Source: Allosphingosinicella vermicomposti (lineage in GTDB: Bacteria; Pseudomonadota; Alphaproteobacteria; Sphingomonadales; Sphingomonadaceae). From it: a stretch of 64,000 nt of DNA. Below are positions 32,372 through 44,774 of the stretch, one piece after another (position 1 is the first letter of the stretch; each line of letters starts with the position of its first letter). A program made the position numbers and the translations under genes. The notes beneath the pieces are model-generated. The model was given only the letters and a program-made list of their open reading frames with translations, was not told where the DNA came from and did no database searches. Location of the stretch: assembly GCF_003012815.1 (NCBI RefSeq), contig NZ_PXYJ01000001.1, positions 620,001 to 684,000 of the forward strand, in the 5' to 3' direction.

Positions 32372-33058
32372 TTAGCGGATGCGCGGGCCGCCGAAGGGTA
32401 GAGGCGGCGGCGGGCGGCGGTCGCGGCGGGGCATTTGGGCCTGATAGGCTACGCCGCAATGCTGGACGCAATAAGGGAAGCCCGGATTGGACGGTGCGCC
32501 GCAGAAATGGAAGTCCGGCTCACCCGGATGGCCCATCGGCCATTTGCAGATCTTTTCGTTGAGATCGAGCAGGCTCGTTTTGTCGGCGACCTCGGCGCTC
32601 GGCTTGGCGGGCACAAGGCGACGCGGCGGGGCGGGCGGGATCGGGGTCTGCTGCTCGCTCGGCGTCTGGCGGATGAAGCCGCCCGGGCCGATCGAGCGGA
32701 TGATGGGCTGCGACTCAGGCGCGGCGTTCGATCCTGCCTGGGGCGATGCAGCGGGGCGCGGGGCCGGAGCGGAAGCGACGGGTGCGGGCGCAGGCTTGGG
32801 CGTCGGAGTCGCGGCAATGGCGGGCTTGGGGGCAGGCGCTGCCGGAGCGGCGGCAGGTGCCTTCGCCTTCTTCGCCTTGGCTGCGGCCGGTTCGTTCGCC
32901 TTCACCGGCGAGGGGCGCGACTGGAGGCCGAGGCGATGCGCCTTGCCGATCACCGCGTTGCGGGAAACCCCGCCCAATTCCTCGGCGATCTGGCTCGCGG
33001 TCATTCCTTTTGACCACAATTCCTTCAGGCGATCGATCCGTTCATCGGTCCAAGACAT
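32372..33058 (-). CDS. gcrA: Cell-cycle regulator GcrA
   Basis: 228 residues. N-terminal helix-turn-helix typical of GcrA (WTDERIDRLKELWSKGMTASQIAEELGGVSRNAVIGKAHRLGL), a long Pro/Ala-rich linker (residues ~55-165) and a conserved C-terminal Cys-containing domain (CKWPMGHPGEPDFHFCG and YCVQHCGVAYQ). GcrA binds RNA polymerase sigma70 and acts at promoters with methylated GANTC sites in alphaproteobacteria. Divergent from the ABC permease with 64 bp between starts. Confidence 0.96.
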   Translation of the reverse strand: MSWTDERIDRLKELWSKGMTASQIAEELGGVSRNAVIGKAHRLGLQSRPSPVKANEPAAAKAKKAKAPAAAPAAPAPKPAIAATPTPKPAPAPVASAPAPRPAASPQAGSNAAPESQPIIRSIGPGGFIRQTPSEQQTPIPPAPPRRLVPAKPSAEVADKTSLLDLNEKICKWPMGHPGEPDFHFCGAPSNPGFPYCVQHCGVAYQAQMPRRDRRPPPPLPFGGPRIR

Positions 33059-33122
33059 TCTGTTTCCTTATAATCCGCTTCACGGCTTGCGGCCCACTGC
33101 GTCCCGTATTAGCCACGGCGCC

Positions 33123-33950
33123 ATGAACGACCAACCTTCAAATTGGGTCAGGACCGCCCCCGGCGTCCCCGTTATCCGGAACGTGAACTGGGGTGGCCTC
33201 AAGACCCTCTATGTGAAGGAGGTGAGGCGTTTCTTCAAGGTCCAGCTTCAAACCGTATGGGCGCCAGCGGTTACAACCATGCTGTTCCTGGTGATTTTCA
33301 CCGTTGCCCTGGGCGGAAGCGGGCGGCGGATCATGGGTGTGCCCTTTGCAGATTTCATCGCGCCGGGCCTCATCATCATGGCGATGCTGCAAAATGCGTT
33401 CGCCAATGCGAGCTTTTCCCTGCTGGTCGGTAAAATCCAGGGGACGATCGTCGATTATCTGATGCCCCCGCTGTCGACAGGCGAACTGATCGCGGCATTG
33501 ATCGGCGCGGCGGTGACGCGCGCGATTCTCGTCGGCTGCGCGGTGTGGCTCGCCATGGCGTTATGGCCGGGCGTTCACGTGACGCCGCTCCATCCGCTTG
33601 CCATGATCTGGTTCGGCCTGATGGGCGCGATGATGCTGGGTTTCTTCGGTCTCCTTACCTCCATCTGGGGAGAGAAGTTCGATCATGCCGCCGCGGTCAC
33701 CAATTTCGTGGTCGCGCCGTTGTCGCTGCTGTCCGGCACATTCTATTCGATCGAGAGCCTTGCGCCTACTTTCCAGGCAGTGAGCCACGCCAATCCGTTC
33801 TTCTACGTGATATCAGGCTTCCGGTACGGGTTTTTGAAGGAGGCGGATTCGCCTGTTCTCTTCGGCGGCATCCTGCTGCTCGCCATCAATATCGCGCTTT
33901 GTGCCGCGTGCTACGCCTTGCTGCGGAGCGGGTGGAAGCTGAAAAATTAG
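33123..33950 (+). CDS. ABC-2 type transporter permease
   Basis: 275 residues; the ATG at 33123 begins a typical ABC-2 permease while the long open frame before it is antisense to gcrA. About six transmembrane helices are visible (TVWAPAVTTMLFLVIFTVAL, FIAPGLIIMAMLQNAF, the ALIGAAVTRAILVGCAVWLA pair, MGAMMLGFFGLLTSI, FVVAPLSLLSGTFYS and a C-terminal one). The FYSIESLAPTFQAVSHANPFFYVISGFRYG stretch matches the NodJ/YadH group. The partner ATPase is not in this window, so the substrate is unknown. Confidence 0.88.
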   Translation: MNDQPSNWVRTAPGVPVIRNVNWGGLKTLYVKEVRRFFKVQLQTVWAPAVTTMLFLVIFTVALGGSGRRIMGVPFADFIAPGLIIMAMLQNAFANASFSLLVGKIQGTIVDYLMPPLSTGELIAALIGAAVTRAILVGCAVWLAMALWPGVHVTPLHPLAMIWFGLMGAMMLGFFGLLTSIWGEKFDHAAAVTNFVVAPLSLLSGTFYSIESLAPTFQAVSHANPFFYVISGFRYGFLKEADSPVLFGGILLLAINIALCAACYALLRSGWKLKN

Positions 33951-33958
33951 GAGACGGC

Positions 33959-34032
33959 TGGAGGCCCGAGCCGGAATCGAACCGGCGTGCAAGGATTTGC
34001 AGTCCTCTGCGTAACCACTCCGCCATCGGGCC
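33959..34032 (-). tRNA. tRNA-Cys (GCA)
   Basis: On the minus strand the 74-nt gene begins GGCCCGATGGCGGAGTGG and ends in an encoded CCA. The 7-bp acceptor stem (GGCCCGA/TCGGGCC), the CTGCAAA anticodon loop giving GCA, and the GGTTCGATTCC T-arm all fit. Confidence 0.95.
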
Positions 34033-34221
34033 GCCGTCGGCGCATGTGCGGGCCTTTCAAGGCCAAGTCAACCCGGCAGTTGACGGCTCAACCCCGGTTC
34101 GGGCCCTATTCATCCTGACGCTGCATGAAACGCGCTTGGCCTGCGATTGGCGAGCGGGTAGAAGCCGAAAACCATCTCAGTGTATTGCACTTGTAAAACA
34201 GTTGTGCGAATAGGGCTTTCG

Positions 34222-34872
34222 ATGACCGAACAGAATTTCGAGCAGATGCGCCGTTCTATGGTGGCGAGCCAGCTAAGGACGACCGGGGTGAGCGATGCGC
34301 GCGTGGTTGCCGCGATGGGCGAGGTTCCGCGCGAACGGTTCGTTCCGGTTGCGCGCCAGGCATTGGCTTATGCCGATGCGCTGACCGATCTTGGCGGCGG
34401 GCGCCAGCTCAATACGCCGATGGCCTTGGGGCGCCTGCTTTCCGAAAGCGCGCCCCGACCGGCCGACCGGGCGCTCGTGATCGGCGCGGCGACGGGTTAT
34501 GCTGCGGCCGTGCTCGACCAGTTGGTGCCCTCCGTCGTGGCGGTTGAAGAGGATCCGGCGCTCGCATCGTTCGCGTCCAAGGCGCTGGCGGGGACGAACG
34601 TCAAGCTGATCGAAGGGCCGTTGAGCGCAGGCCATAAGAAAGGCGCTCCTTACGACATCATTCTGATCGACGGCGCGGTGGAAACGATCCCGCAGGCCAT
34701 CATCGATCAGCTTGCCGATGGCGGGCGGATTGCAGTCGCGATGCTGGAAGACGGCGTTGCGCGCCTGTCGATCGGCCGCAAGGGCGGCGAAGGCTTCGGG
34801 CTGACCGCTTATTCGGACGCGGCGGCGGCTATTCTTCCGGGCTTTGAAAAAGCGCGGGCATTCAGTTTCTAA
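34222..34872 (+). CDS. Protein-L-isoaspartate O-methyltransferase-like protein
   Basis: 216 residues; ATG at 34222 with AGGG 7 bp upstream. It has the Pcm family start (RRSMVASQLRTTGVSDARVVAAMGEVPRERFVP) and layout, but the SAM motif reads VIGAATGYAAAVLDQL rather than the usual GTGSGYQAA, and the usual catalytic-region Ser-Gln/Pro motif is altered to NTPMALGRLL. It may be a diverged or non-canonical member, as often found just upstream of tolC in alphaproteobacteria. Confidence 0.82.
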   Translation: MTEQNFEQMRRSMVASQLRTTGVSDARVVAAMGEVPRERFVPVARQALAYADALTDLGGGRQLNTPMALGRLLSESAPRPADRALVIGAATGYAAAVLDQLVPSVVAVEEDPALASFASKALAGTNVKLIEGPLSAGHKKGAPYDIILIDGAVETIPQAIIDQLADGGRIAVAMLEDGVARLSIGRKGGEGFGLTAYSDAAAAILPGFEKARAFSF

Positions 34873-34887
34873 TTACGCGGAGTGCGA

Positions 34888-36345
34888 ATGATGCGGGCTG
34901 GTTTCTTGATGGCGGCGAGCGCGATGGCGCTGGTGGTGGGCGGCGGAGCCCAGGCCGAAACGCTCCGCGAGGCACTCGTCCGGACCTATAACAGCAACCC
35001 GACGCTGACCGGCGCACGCGCGCAGCTGCGCGGGCTCGACGAAGATGTTGCGATCGCCCGTGCGGCGGGCCGCCCCGGCGTCAGCGCGACCGGAGGCTTC
35101 AACCAGGATCTGACCCAGACCGGCGGTGGGACCGGGCGCAACTTGAGCGCGACGGTGAACCTTGAATACCCGCTCTTCGCGGGCGGGGCGGTGCGCAACA
35201 ATATCCGTGCGGCGGATGAACGCGTGCTTGCGGGCCGCGCCAATCTGCGCGCGACCGAAGGCGATGTGTTCACCGACGCGGTGAGTGTGTACATGGACGT
35301 TATCCGCGACCGGTCGATCGTCGAACTCAATCGGAATCAGGTTCGCGTTCTGGAAACCGATCTGCAAGCCTCGCGCGACCGGTTCGAGGTGGGCGATCTT
35401 ACGCGTACCGACGTCGCGCAATCCGAAGCCCGGCTGGCGCTGGCGCGGAGCAATCTGGAACTTGCGCAGGGTCGGTTGACGACCAGCGAAGAAAATTACC
35501 GGCGGGTCACGGGCGCCCTTCCGGGCGACCTGCAGCCGCCGCCGCCTTTGCCGCAGCTGCCGCAGACCGCCGATCATGCGGTTGACGTCGCGCTTGCCAA
35601 CAATGCCAATCTGGTCGCCATCGCGGCGCAGATTCGCGCTGCGGACCGTCAGGTTGCCGTGGCGCGGGCGGGGCGTTTGCCGACCGTGTCTGCGGTGGGC
35701 ACGGGGCAGGCCGTCAATTACCTCGGCACGGCCGACGATCAGTTCGGATCGGGCAGCACGGTTTCGAACACGCAAACATCGACGGGCGTCGGCGTCCAAG
35801 CGCGCCTTCCTTTGTATCAGGGCGGGGCCGTCAGCGCCCGCGTGCGGCAGGCGCAGGCGTTACAGAGCGAGCTTCTGGAACAGGGCGTCGAGATTGAGCG
35901 CGGCATTGTGGCGCAGACTCGCGCGGCGTTCGCAACCTATCGCGCTGCATTGGATGCCATCGAATCGAACGAGGTTGCGGTGTCGGCGAACAGCCTGGCG
36001 CTGGAAGGCACCCGCGCCGAGCAGACGGTCGGCACACGCAACGTGCTCGACGTACTGAACGCCGAACAGGAATTGCTGAACAGCCAGGTGCAGCTGGTTA
36101 CCGCGCGCCGCGATGCCTATGTCGCCGGCTTCGGCCTCCTCAATGCGATGGGGCAGGCGGAGATCGAGGATCTGAACCTCGACGGTGGCACGGCGCTCTA
36201 CGATCCGGTCGCGAATTACGATCGCGTGTCGCGCCGCTGGTCGGATTGGTCGGACGATGAAACGCCGCAGCCGGTGGCAACCCGCACGGTTGTGGTGGGG
36301 CCGGCCGATCAGGCAACAAGCCCCGTGACTCCGCCCGCGCAATAA
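34888..36345 (+). CDS. tolC: TolC-family outer-membrane efflux protein
   Basis: 485 residues; the ATG at 34888 has GGAG at good spacing. Signal peptide ends at GGGAQA. The mature protein shows the two-fold OEP repeat: LREALVRTYNSNPTLTGARAQLRGLDEDV ... RFEVGDLTRTDVAQSEARLALA in the first half and GVQARLPLYQGGAVSARVRQAQ ... EQTVGTRNVLDVLNAEQELLNSQVQLVTARRD in the second. It should form the trimeric channel for type I secretion or RND efflux. It starts 15 bp after the pcm-like gene and precedes the popZ-like gene, suggesting one operon. Confidence 0.95.
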   Translation: MMRAGFLMAASAMALVVGGGAQAETLREALVRTYNSNPTLTGARAQLRGLDEDVAIARAAGRPGVSATGGFNQDLTQTGGGTGRNLSATVNLEYPLFAGGAVRNNIRAADERVLAGRANLRATEGDVFTDAVSVYMDVIRDRSIVELNRNQVRVLETDLQASRDRFEVGDLTRTDVAQSEARLALARSNLELAQGRLTTSEENYRRVTGALPGDLQPPPPLPQLPQTADHAVDVALANNANLVAIAAQIRAADRQVAVARAGRLPTVSAVGTGQAVNYLGTADDQFGSGSTVSNTQTSTGVGVQARLPLYQGGAVSARVRQAQALQSELLEQGVEIERGIVAQTRAAFATYRAALDAIESNEVAVSANSLALEGTRAEQTVGTRNVLDVLNAEQELLNSQVQLVTARRDAYVAGFGLLNAMGQAEIEDLNLDGGTALYDPVANYDRVSRRWSDWSDDETPQPVATRTVVVGPADQATSPVTPPAQ

Positions 36346-36359
36346 GCGATAAGCCCGCC

Positions 36360-36761
36360 ATGGCTGACACTTATGATCCGTCCATGGAAGAAATCCTCGC
36401 CTCGATCAAAAAGGTGATCGCGGAAGACGTGCCGCCGCCTGTGCCGCGCAATCGTGGGGGGCGGGCCGCGGATGCGGAGGATGAAGGCGAGGACGATGTG
36501 CTGGAGCTGAACCAGCCCGTGATCACTGGCGAACCAATGCTGTCGGAAAGCGCCGCGCAATCGAGCCGCCAGGCGTTGGCCGCATTATCCGAAGTCAGCC
36601 AACAGAACCCGCTCGCTGCCGCGGGCGAGGGGCCGCTGGAGGCGGTGGTGCGCGAGATGCTGCGTCCGCTGCTGAAGCAGTGGCTGGACGAGCGGCTCCC
36701 CGACATGGTCGAGGAACTCGTCCGCCGCGAGATCGCGCGGATTACCGGGCGCGATCTTTAG
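36360..36761 (+). CDS. popZ: DUF2497 protein, PopZ-like pole organiser
   Basis: 133 residues. The N-terminal helix SMEEILASIKKVIAED and the C-terminal helical pair (LEAVVREMLRPLLKQWLDERLPDMVEELVRREIARI) are the two conserved ends of the DUF2497/PopZ family; the middle is acidic and low complexity (DAEDEGEDDVLEL), as in Caulobacter PopZ. Such proteins form polar networks that anchor chromosome origins. The short central region makes this a small member. It lies 14 bp after tolC and just before valS. Confidence 0.88.
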   Translation: MADTYDPSMEEILASIKKVIAEDVPPPVPRNRGGRAADAEDEGEDDVLELNQPVITGEPMLSESAAQSSRQALAALSEVSQQNPLAAAGEGPLEAVVREMLRPLLKQWLDERLPDMVEELVRREIARITGRDL

Positions 36762-36781
36762 CCTCCTTAAGCTATTCTAAG

Positions 36782-36857
36782 CCGCTAGCCCTGAGCCTGT
36801 CGAAGGGCGAGGGAATCGCGGGTTGCACACGCCCTTCGACAGGCTCAGGGCTAGCGG
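36782..36857. repeat. Family-C REP pair between popZ-like gene and valS
   Basis: CCGCTAGCCCTGAGCCTGTC and its near-perfect inverted copy GACAGGCTCAGGGCTAGCGG, 35 bp apart. Only part of the 168-bp spacer is left for a valS promoter. Confidence 0.85.
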
Positions 36858-36929
36858 TTATGTGGAGGGGCGAGTGGGCCGGGCATGAGGATGGTTGCGA
36901 TTAGCCCCGGCAAAATCTAACGCCATATC

Positions 36930-39797
36930 ATGACCGACCTTCCAAAGACGTTCGACCCGGCCGAGATCGAGGCCCGCTGGTATCCTTATTGGGAAGAAAA
37001 GGGGCTGTTCGCGCCCGAACGACCCGGCGCCGAGCCCTGGACGCTGGTCAATCCGCCGCCCAATGTCACGGGCAGCCTCCATATCGGCCACGCGCTCGAC
37101 AATACGCTGCAGGACATCCTGGTCCGCCACGCGCGGTTGAAGGGCAAGGATGCGCGCTGGGTGGTCGGCACCGATCATGCCGGTATCGCGACGCAGATGG
37201 TGGTCGAGCGGCAGCTGAATGCAAAGGGGCAGAAACGCACCGACTTCAGCCGCGACGAATTCATCGGAAAGGTGTGGGAGTGGAAGGAGGAAAGCGGGGG
37301 CGAGATTACGCGTCAGCTTCGCCGTCTCGGCTGCTCGATGGATTGGGCGAATGAACGCTTCACGATGGACGAGGGCTTTTCGAAAGCGGTCCTCAAGGTG
37401 TTCGTCGAGCTTTACCGCCAGAACCTCCTTTATCGCGACAAGCGCCTGGTCAATTGGGATCCGGGCCTTGGCACCGCGATCAGTGACCTTGAGGTCGAAA
37501 CGCGCGAGGTCGCGGGCAAATTCTACCGGCTGCGCTATCCGCTTGAGGATGGCAGCGGCTTTATCGAGGTGGCGACGACGCGGCCCGAAACGATGCTCGC
37601 CGACATGGCGGTTGCCGTCCACCCCGATGACGAGCGCTACAAGGCGCTGATCGGGAAGCAGGTGCGGCTGCCCATCACCGGCCGCCTGATCCCGATCGTC
37701 GCCGACGAACATGCCGATCCGGAGCTCGGGAGCGGTGCGGTGAAGATCACGCCGGGGCATGATTTCAACGACTTCGAAGTCGGTAAGCGCGCAGGCATCA
37801 AGCCCGCCGACATGCTCAACATGCTGGATGCCAAGGCGCGCGTGATCCAGTGTGGGAACATTCCCGACGATCTCATCGGCCTGCCCGCAAACGATCCGAA
37901 GGCCGATCAGGACGCTCGCCGCCTGGTGGTAGCGCGTTTGAAGGAGGGCGGTTTCCTCGTCCCGCATGTCGACAAGGACGGCGTCGAGCATGACGCCGAA
38001 CCGCGCACGATCCAGACCCCGTTCGGCGACCGTTCGGGCGTGGTGATCGAGCCGTGGCTGACCGACCAATGGTATGTCGACGCCGCAACGCTCGCCAAGC
38101 CCGCAATTGAGGCGGTGACGAGCGGCAAGACCAAGATCGTGCCCAAGAGCTGGGAAAAGACCTATTTCCACTGGATGGAGAATATCCAGCCCTGGTGCGT
38201 CTCCCGCCAGCTTTGGTGGGGGCATCAGATCCCGGCCTGGTATGACGATCAGGGGAAGGTCTATGTCGCCGAGACGGAGGCCGAAGCGCAGGCTGAGGCA
38301 GGCGAGGGCGCCACGCTTCGCCGCGACCCGGACGTGCTCGACACCTGGTTCTCCTCCGCCCTCTGGCCGTTTGCGACGCTCGGCTGGCCGGACCCACAAT
38401 CCACCCCGTTCGCTTCGAGCGAAGTCGAGAAGCGTCTGGCGGGCGATGAACAAGGTTTCTCGACTTCGCTCGAAACGAACGGCGGGGGGAGGCAGCTCGG
38501 CGGACGCTATCCGAACGATGTGCTGATTTCCGGCTTCGACATCCTGTTCTTCTGGGATGCGCGGATGATGATGCAGGGCTTGCACTTCATGAAAGAAGTG
38601 CCGTTCAAGACCCTGTATCTCCACGGACTTGTTCGCGCGGCTGATGGCGCGAAGATGTCGAAATCGAAGGGCAATACGGTCGATCCGCTCGGCCTCATCG
38701 ACAAATATGGCGCGGACGCCTTGCGCTTCTTCATGGCGGCGATGGAAAGTCAGGGCCGCGACATCAAGATGGATGAGAAGCGCATCGAGGGCTATCGCAA
38801 CTTCGCGACGAAGCTGTGGAATGCCGCGCGCTTCTGCCAATCGAACGGCATCGGCGCGAGCGCCCATCTTGAGCCGCCTGCGGCGACATTGGCCGTCAAT
38901 CGCTGGATTGTCGCGGAAGTCGTGGCGACCGTCCAGGCGCTCGATATTGCGCTCGCTGAGCTTCGTTTCGATGAGGCAGCGAACACCATTTACCAGTTCG
39001 TGTGGAGCCGCTTCTGCGACTGGTATCTGGAGCTCATCAAGCCGGTGCTTTCTACAGAGAAGGACACCGTTCGGGCTGAGCCTGTCGAAGCCCTGTCCTC
39101 TTCTCCAAGTGATGGGGAAGGAAAGGCAGCCCTTCGACAGGCTCAGGGCGAACGGAGCGAGGTGGACGAAACGCGAGCCGTGGCGGGCTGGGTGCTCGAT
39201 CAGATCTTGGTCATGCTCCACCCGTTCATGCCCTTTATCACCGAGGAACTCTGGTCGAAGATGGGGCAGCGCGATCATGAATTGATCGTCGCGAAATGGC
39301 CGATGGCCGATGCGCGCGCGATTGATCCGGATGCGGCGCAGGAAATCGACTGGTTGATCCGGCTGGTGAGCGAAATCCGCGCGGCGCGGACGGAACTCAA
39401 CGTACCTCCGGGTGCGCGTTTGCCCGTTTATGCGCGCGATCCGTCTGCGCAAACTGCCGCGCGGCTGTCGCAGCAGGGGGCTGTTCTGGCGCGTCTTGCG
39501 CGTGTCGATCAGGCGGGAGGCGATGCGCCCTCGGGCGGCGCGCTGCAGATCGTGGTCGATGAGGCCACCTTTGTCCTGCCGCTTGGCGATGTCGTCGACC
39601 TTGAGGCCGAGCGTGCACGCCTCGCCAAGGCGATTGCGGCGGCGGAGAAGGAGCGGGACAGTCTTGCTGGACGCCTCAACAATCCGTCCTTCGTAGAGAA
39701 AGCAAAGCCGGAAGCGGTGGAAAAGGCGCGGGCCGATCATGCGGAGAAGGCGGCCGAGGCTGAACGGCTCGGTGCTGCGCTGGCGCGATTGGGATGA
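36930..39797 (+). CDS. valS: Valine-tRNA ligase with two in-frame palindromic insertions
   Basis: Class I synthetase of 955 residues. HIGH motif at residues 51-54 (GSLHIGHAL), editing domain ([17 protein letters not shown]), KMSKS at about 575-579, anticodon-binding helices and a C-terminal coiled coil ([21 protein letters not shown]). Two stretches do not belong to the family. Residues ~492-517 interrupt the catalytic domain between GWPDPQ and [16 protein letters not shown] and come from a palindrome at 38406-38482. Residues ~708-745 in the anticodon-binding domain come from a family-C REP pair at 39067-39156. Frame is kept in both, so the protein is presumably functional. Confidence 0.96.
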   Translation: MTDLPKTFDPAEIEARWYPYWEEKGLFAPERPGAEPWTLVNPPPNVTGSLHIGHALDNTLQDILVRHARLKGKDARWVVGTDHAGIATQMVVERQLNAKGQKRTDFSRDEFIGKVWEWKEESGGEITRQLRRLGCSMDWANERFTMDEGFSKAVLKVFVELYRQNLLYRDKRLVNWDPGLGTAISDLEVETREVAGKFYRLRYPLEDGSGFIEVATTRPETMLADMAVAVHPDDERYKALIGKQVRLPITGRLIPIVADEHADPELGSGAVKITPGHDFNDFEVGKRAGIKPADMLNMLDAKARVIQCGNIPDDLIGLPANDPKADQDARRLVVARLKEGGFLVPHVDKDGVEHDAEPRTIQTPFGDRSGVVIEPWLTDQWYVDAATLAKPAIEAVTSGKTKIVPKSWEKTYFHWMENIQPWCVSRQLWWGHQIPAWYDDQGKVYVAETEAEAQAEAGEGATLRRDPDVLDTWFSSALWPFATLGWPDPQSTPFASSEVEKRLAGDEQGFSTSLETNGGGRQLGGRYPNDVLISGFDILFFWDARMMMQGLHFMKEVPFKTLYLHGLVRAADGAKMSKSKGNTVDPLGLIDKYGADALRFFMAAMESQGRDIKMDEKRIEGYRNFATKLWNAARFCQSNGIGASAHLEPPAATLAVNRWIVAEVVATVQALDIALAELRFDEAANTIYQFVWSRFCDWYLELIKPVLSTEKDTVRAEPVEALSSSPSDGEGKAALRQAQGERSEVDETRAVAGWVLDQILVMLHPFMPFITEELWSKMGQRDHELIVAKWPMADARAIDPDAAQEIDWLIRLVSEIRAARTELNVPPGARLPVYARDPSAQTAARLSQQGAVLARLARVDQAGGDAPSGGALQIVVDEATFVLPLGDVVDLEAERARLAKAIAAAEKERDSLAGRLNNPSFVEKAKPEAVEKARADHAEKAAEAERLGAALARLG
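38406..38482. repeat. Palindromic element inside valS, family H
   Basis: Arms CGTTCGCTTCGAGCGAAGTC-GAGAA and the inverted TTCTC-GACTTCGCTCGAAACGAACG, about 27 bp apart. Read in frame as [20 protein letters not shown] and following residues in the ValS catalytic domain. Confidence 0.8.
39067..39156. repeat. Family-C REP pair inside valS
   Basis: Left arm CCGTTCGGGCTGAGCCTGTC-GAAGCCCTG and inverted right arm CAGCCCTTCGACAGGCTCAG-GGCGAACGG, 32 bp apart. This is the same unit that is intergenic at 31960-32362 and 36782-36857; here it is translated in frame as part of [31 protein letters not shown]. Confidence 0.85.
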
Positions 39798-39806
39798 GGC
39801 CTTGTC

Positions 39807-39886
39807 GTCACCCCGGCGAAAGCCGGGGCCTCGGGACGAATAAAGCGTGTTTTCGTCATGATATTCCGGCTTTCGCCGGAATGACG
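39807..39886. repeat. Family-A REP pair after valS
   Basis: GTCACCCCGGCGAAAGCCGG and the inverted CCGGCTTTCGCCGGAATGAC. It separates valS from the convergent lipid-kinase gene and could act as a bidirectional mRNA 3' structure. Confidence 0.8.
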
Positions 39887-39929
39887 GATGGTGTTGGAAT
39901 CACGTGTGGCTTGGGAACGACGTTAGGGG

Positions 39930-40865
39930 TCAGGTGCGTGGGACGACCACTTCGATCGCCCGATGCGCGACCTCCGCGACGGCGGGGGTTTTCGCCAGCA
40001 CTTCGCCGTCGATCGAGATTTTCTGGCGGGGGCGGGTATCGATTTCAATGCGCGCTCCGTGAAATTCTTCGGCCACGGCCTCTCGGCGGGGCAGCTTGAA
40101 ATATTTGGCGAACCAATCCCAGGCGAGGCGCAGGCTGCTGCGGCCCGTGACGGCCTGAACGACGATTTCGCCGCTTTCGATATCCGCCCCCTCGATCAGT
40201 TCGACGCCGCCATGATAGCGGCCATTGGCGATGCGCACTTCGGTGACCCAAAGCTGCCGCTTCTTCTCGCCGTCATTCACCGTCAGGCGGAAGGGGCGGA
40301 AGCGGATGAAACACCAGAGCGCCCACATGAGATAGCCGACACGGCCAAGATAGCGCTTTAATTTGTGCGGGATGCCCTCGCCGATCATGGGGGAGAGGCC
40401 CATGGCCGCGCAATTCGCGAAATAGTCGCCGTTGATGATGCCGAGGTCGATCCGTCGACGCTGACCGGTCGCGATCACATTGATTGCGCCGTCAAGGTCG
40501 AGCGGGATGCCGAGCGTGCGCGCAAAGCTGTTGGCAGTGCCCAAGGGAAGGAGCGCGAACACGCAATCGCGCCCGACGACGTCGTCCACGGTTGACGAAA
40601 GCGATCCATCACCTCCGCCGACGATCACCATCGGCGCGCCTTCGAGCACCGCCCGTTTGACAGTGCCGTTCAAGTCGCGCGGCTTCTTAACAGGGTGCGC
40701 GGCGATGAGGCGGATGCCTGCTTCCTCAAGCTTTGTCTTGGCATCATGAAATAAAGCTTCGCCGCGCCGGCTATGGGCGTTGACGATGAGCACGGCTTCA
40801 CGGGGGACGGGGCGGTTCGTTTCCACAGCGGCACAACTGACTGAAAGGGTTTTGGTGCCCCACAT
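39930..40865 (-). CDS. Diacylglycerol kinase-family lipid kinase (YegS-like)
   Basis: 311 residues. The DAGK catalytic domain is clear: VLIVNAHSRRG near residue 25, VIVGGGDGSLSSTVDD (nucleotide-binding GGDG), LLPLGTANSFARTLGIPLD and a C-terminal FHGARIEIDTRPRQKISIDGE beta part. It phosphorylates a lipid alcohol; the exact lipid is unknown. The first ~20 residues are not conserved, so an internal start such as a GTG near residue 14 is possible. Confidence 0.88.
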   Translation of the reverse strand: MWGTKTLSVSCAAVETNRPVPREAVLIVNAHSRRGEALFHDAKTKLEEAGIRLIAAHPVKKPRDLNGTVKRAVLEGAPMVIVGGGDGSLSSTVDDVVGRDCVFALLPLGTANSFARTLGIPLDLDGAINVIATGQRRRIDLGIINGDYFANCAAMGLSPMIGEGIPHKLKRYLGRVGYLMWALWCFIRFRPFRLTVNDGEKKRQLWVTEVRIANGRYHGGVELIEGADIESGEIVVQAVTGRSSLRLAWDWFAKYFKLPRREAVAEEFHGARIEIDTRPRQKISIDGEVLAKTPAVAEVAHRAIEVVVPRT

Positions 40866-40870
40866 ATTCC

Positions 40871-40949
40871 GTCATTCCGGCGAAAGCTGGAATTTGGTGA
40901 CGAAAACGCGCCTTACTCGTCCCGAGACCCCGGCTTTCGCCGGGGACGG
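40871..40949. repeat. Family-A REP pair upstream of the lipid-kinase gene and hemB
   Basis: GTCATTCCGGCGAAAGCTGG and inverted CCCCGGCTTTCGCCGGGG. It fills the divergent intergenic region between the lipid-kinase gene and hemB, leaving about 55 bp for the hemB promoter. Confidence 0.8.
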
Positions 40950-40970
40950 GGTGGGAGATGGGGCGGCTAG

Positions 40971-44208
<3,238 letters not shown>

Positions 44209-44210
44209 GG

Positions 44211-44774
44211 ATGGAGAGGACGCCCGGCGCTGTCGCGATCGAAACGGAGCGCCTTGTCCTCCGCAACTGGCGGGAGGGGGATGCCGACGCCTTTCACATT
44301 CATTGCAACACCGAAGCGGTGATGCGCTGGCTGGGCGGGGTGCAAAGCCGGGCCTTTTATGACGAGGTCGCGGCACGTCTTGCCCGCTGGCAGGAGGATC
44401 GCGGCTTCACCTTCTGGGTCGTCGAACGGCGGGAAGACGGCGCCTTCCTCGGTTTCTGCGGGCTGAAGATTGCCGACGGCGCGGGCAGCAGCGTGACGGG
44501 TGAGGTCGAAGCAGGCTGGCGGTTCCGGGAAGATGCCTGGGGCCAAGGCTATGCCAAGGAAGCCGCCACGGCCACCTTGAGTTTCGCCTTCGATACGCTT
44601 CATGCAGAGCGGGTGGTCGCCATCACCTTTCAGAAGAATGAAGCGAGCTGGGGGCTGATGAAGCGGCTGGGCATGCGGCGCCGGGCCGATCTCGATTACG
44701 ACGATCCCCGCTTCGGCCCCGATCTCAACCCCACGATCATCTACGAAATCGGCAGGAACGAATGGACGGCGTGA
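44211..44774 (+). CDS. GNAT-family N-acetyltransferase (RimJ/RimL type)
   Basis: 187 residues; the ATG at 44211 has GGAGG 7 bp upstream. The fold is recognisable from IETERLVLRNWREGDADAF at the N-terminus, then FTFWVVERREDGAFLGFCGL, the acetyl-CoA region EAGWRFREDAWGQGYAKEAATATLSFAF and NEASWGLMKRLGMRRR. It probably acetylates an N-terminus or a small amine; specificity cannot be told. It overlaps the next gene by 13 bp. Confidence 0.88.
   Translation: MERTPGAVAIETERLVLRNWREGDADAFHIHCNTEAVMRWLGGVQSRAFYDEVAARLARWQEDRGFTFWVVERREDGAFLGFCGLKIADGAGSSVTGEVEAGWRFREDAWGQGYAKEAATATLSFAFDTLHAERVVAITFQKNEASWGLMKRLGMRRRADLDYDDPRFGPDLNPTIIYEIGRNEWTA

Noticed and set aside
32487-33122. N-terminal extension of the ABC permease frame
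   Set aside because: It is antisense to gcrA; the ATG at 33123 starts a normal ABC-2 permease.
36858-39740. Minus-strand open frame of 960 codons
   Set aside because: Antisense to valS; the product has no recognisable motif and is rich in Arg/His, as mirror frames are.
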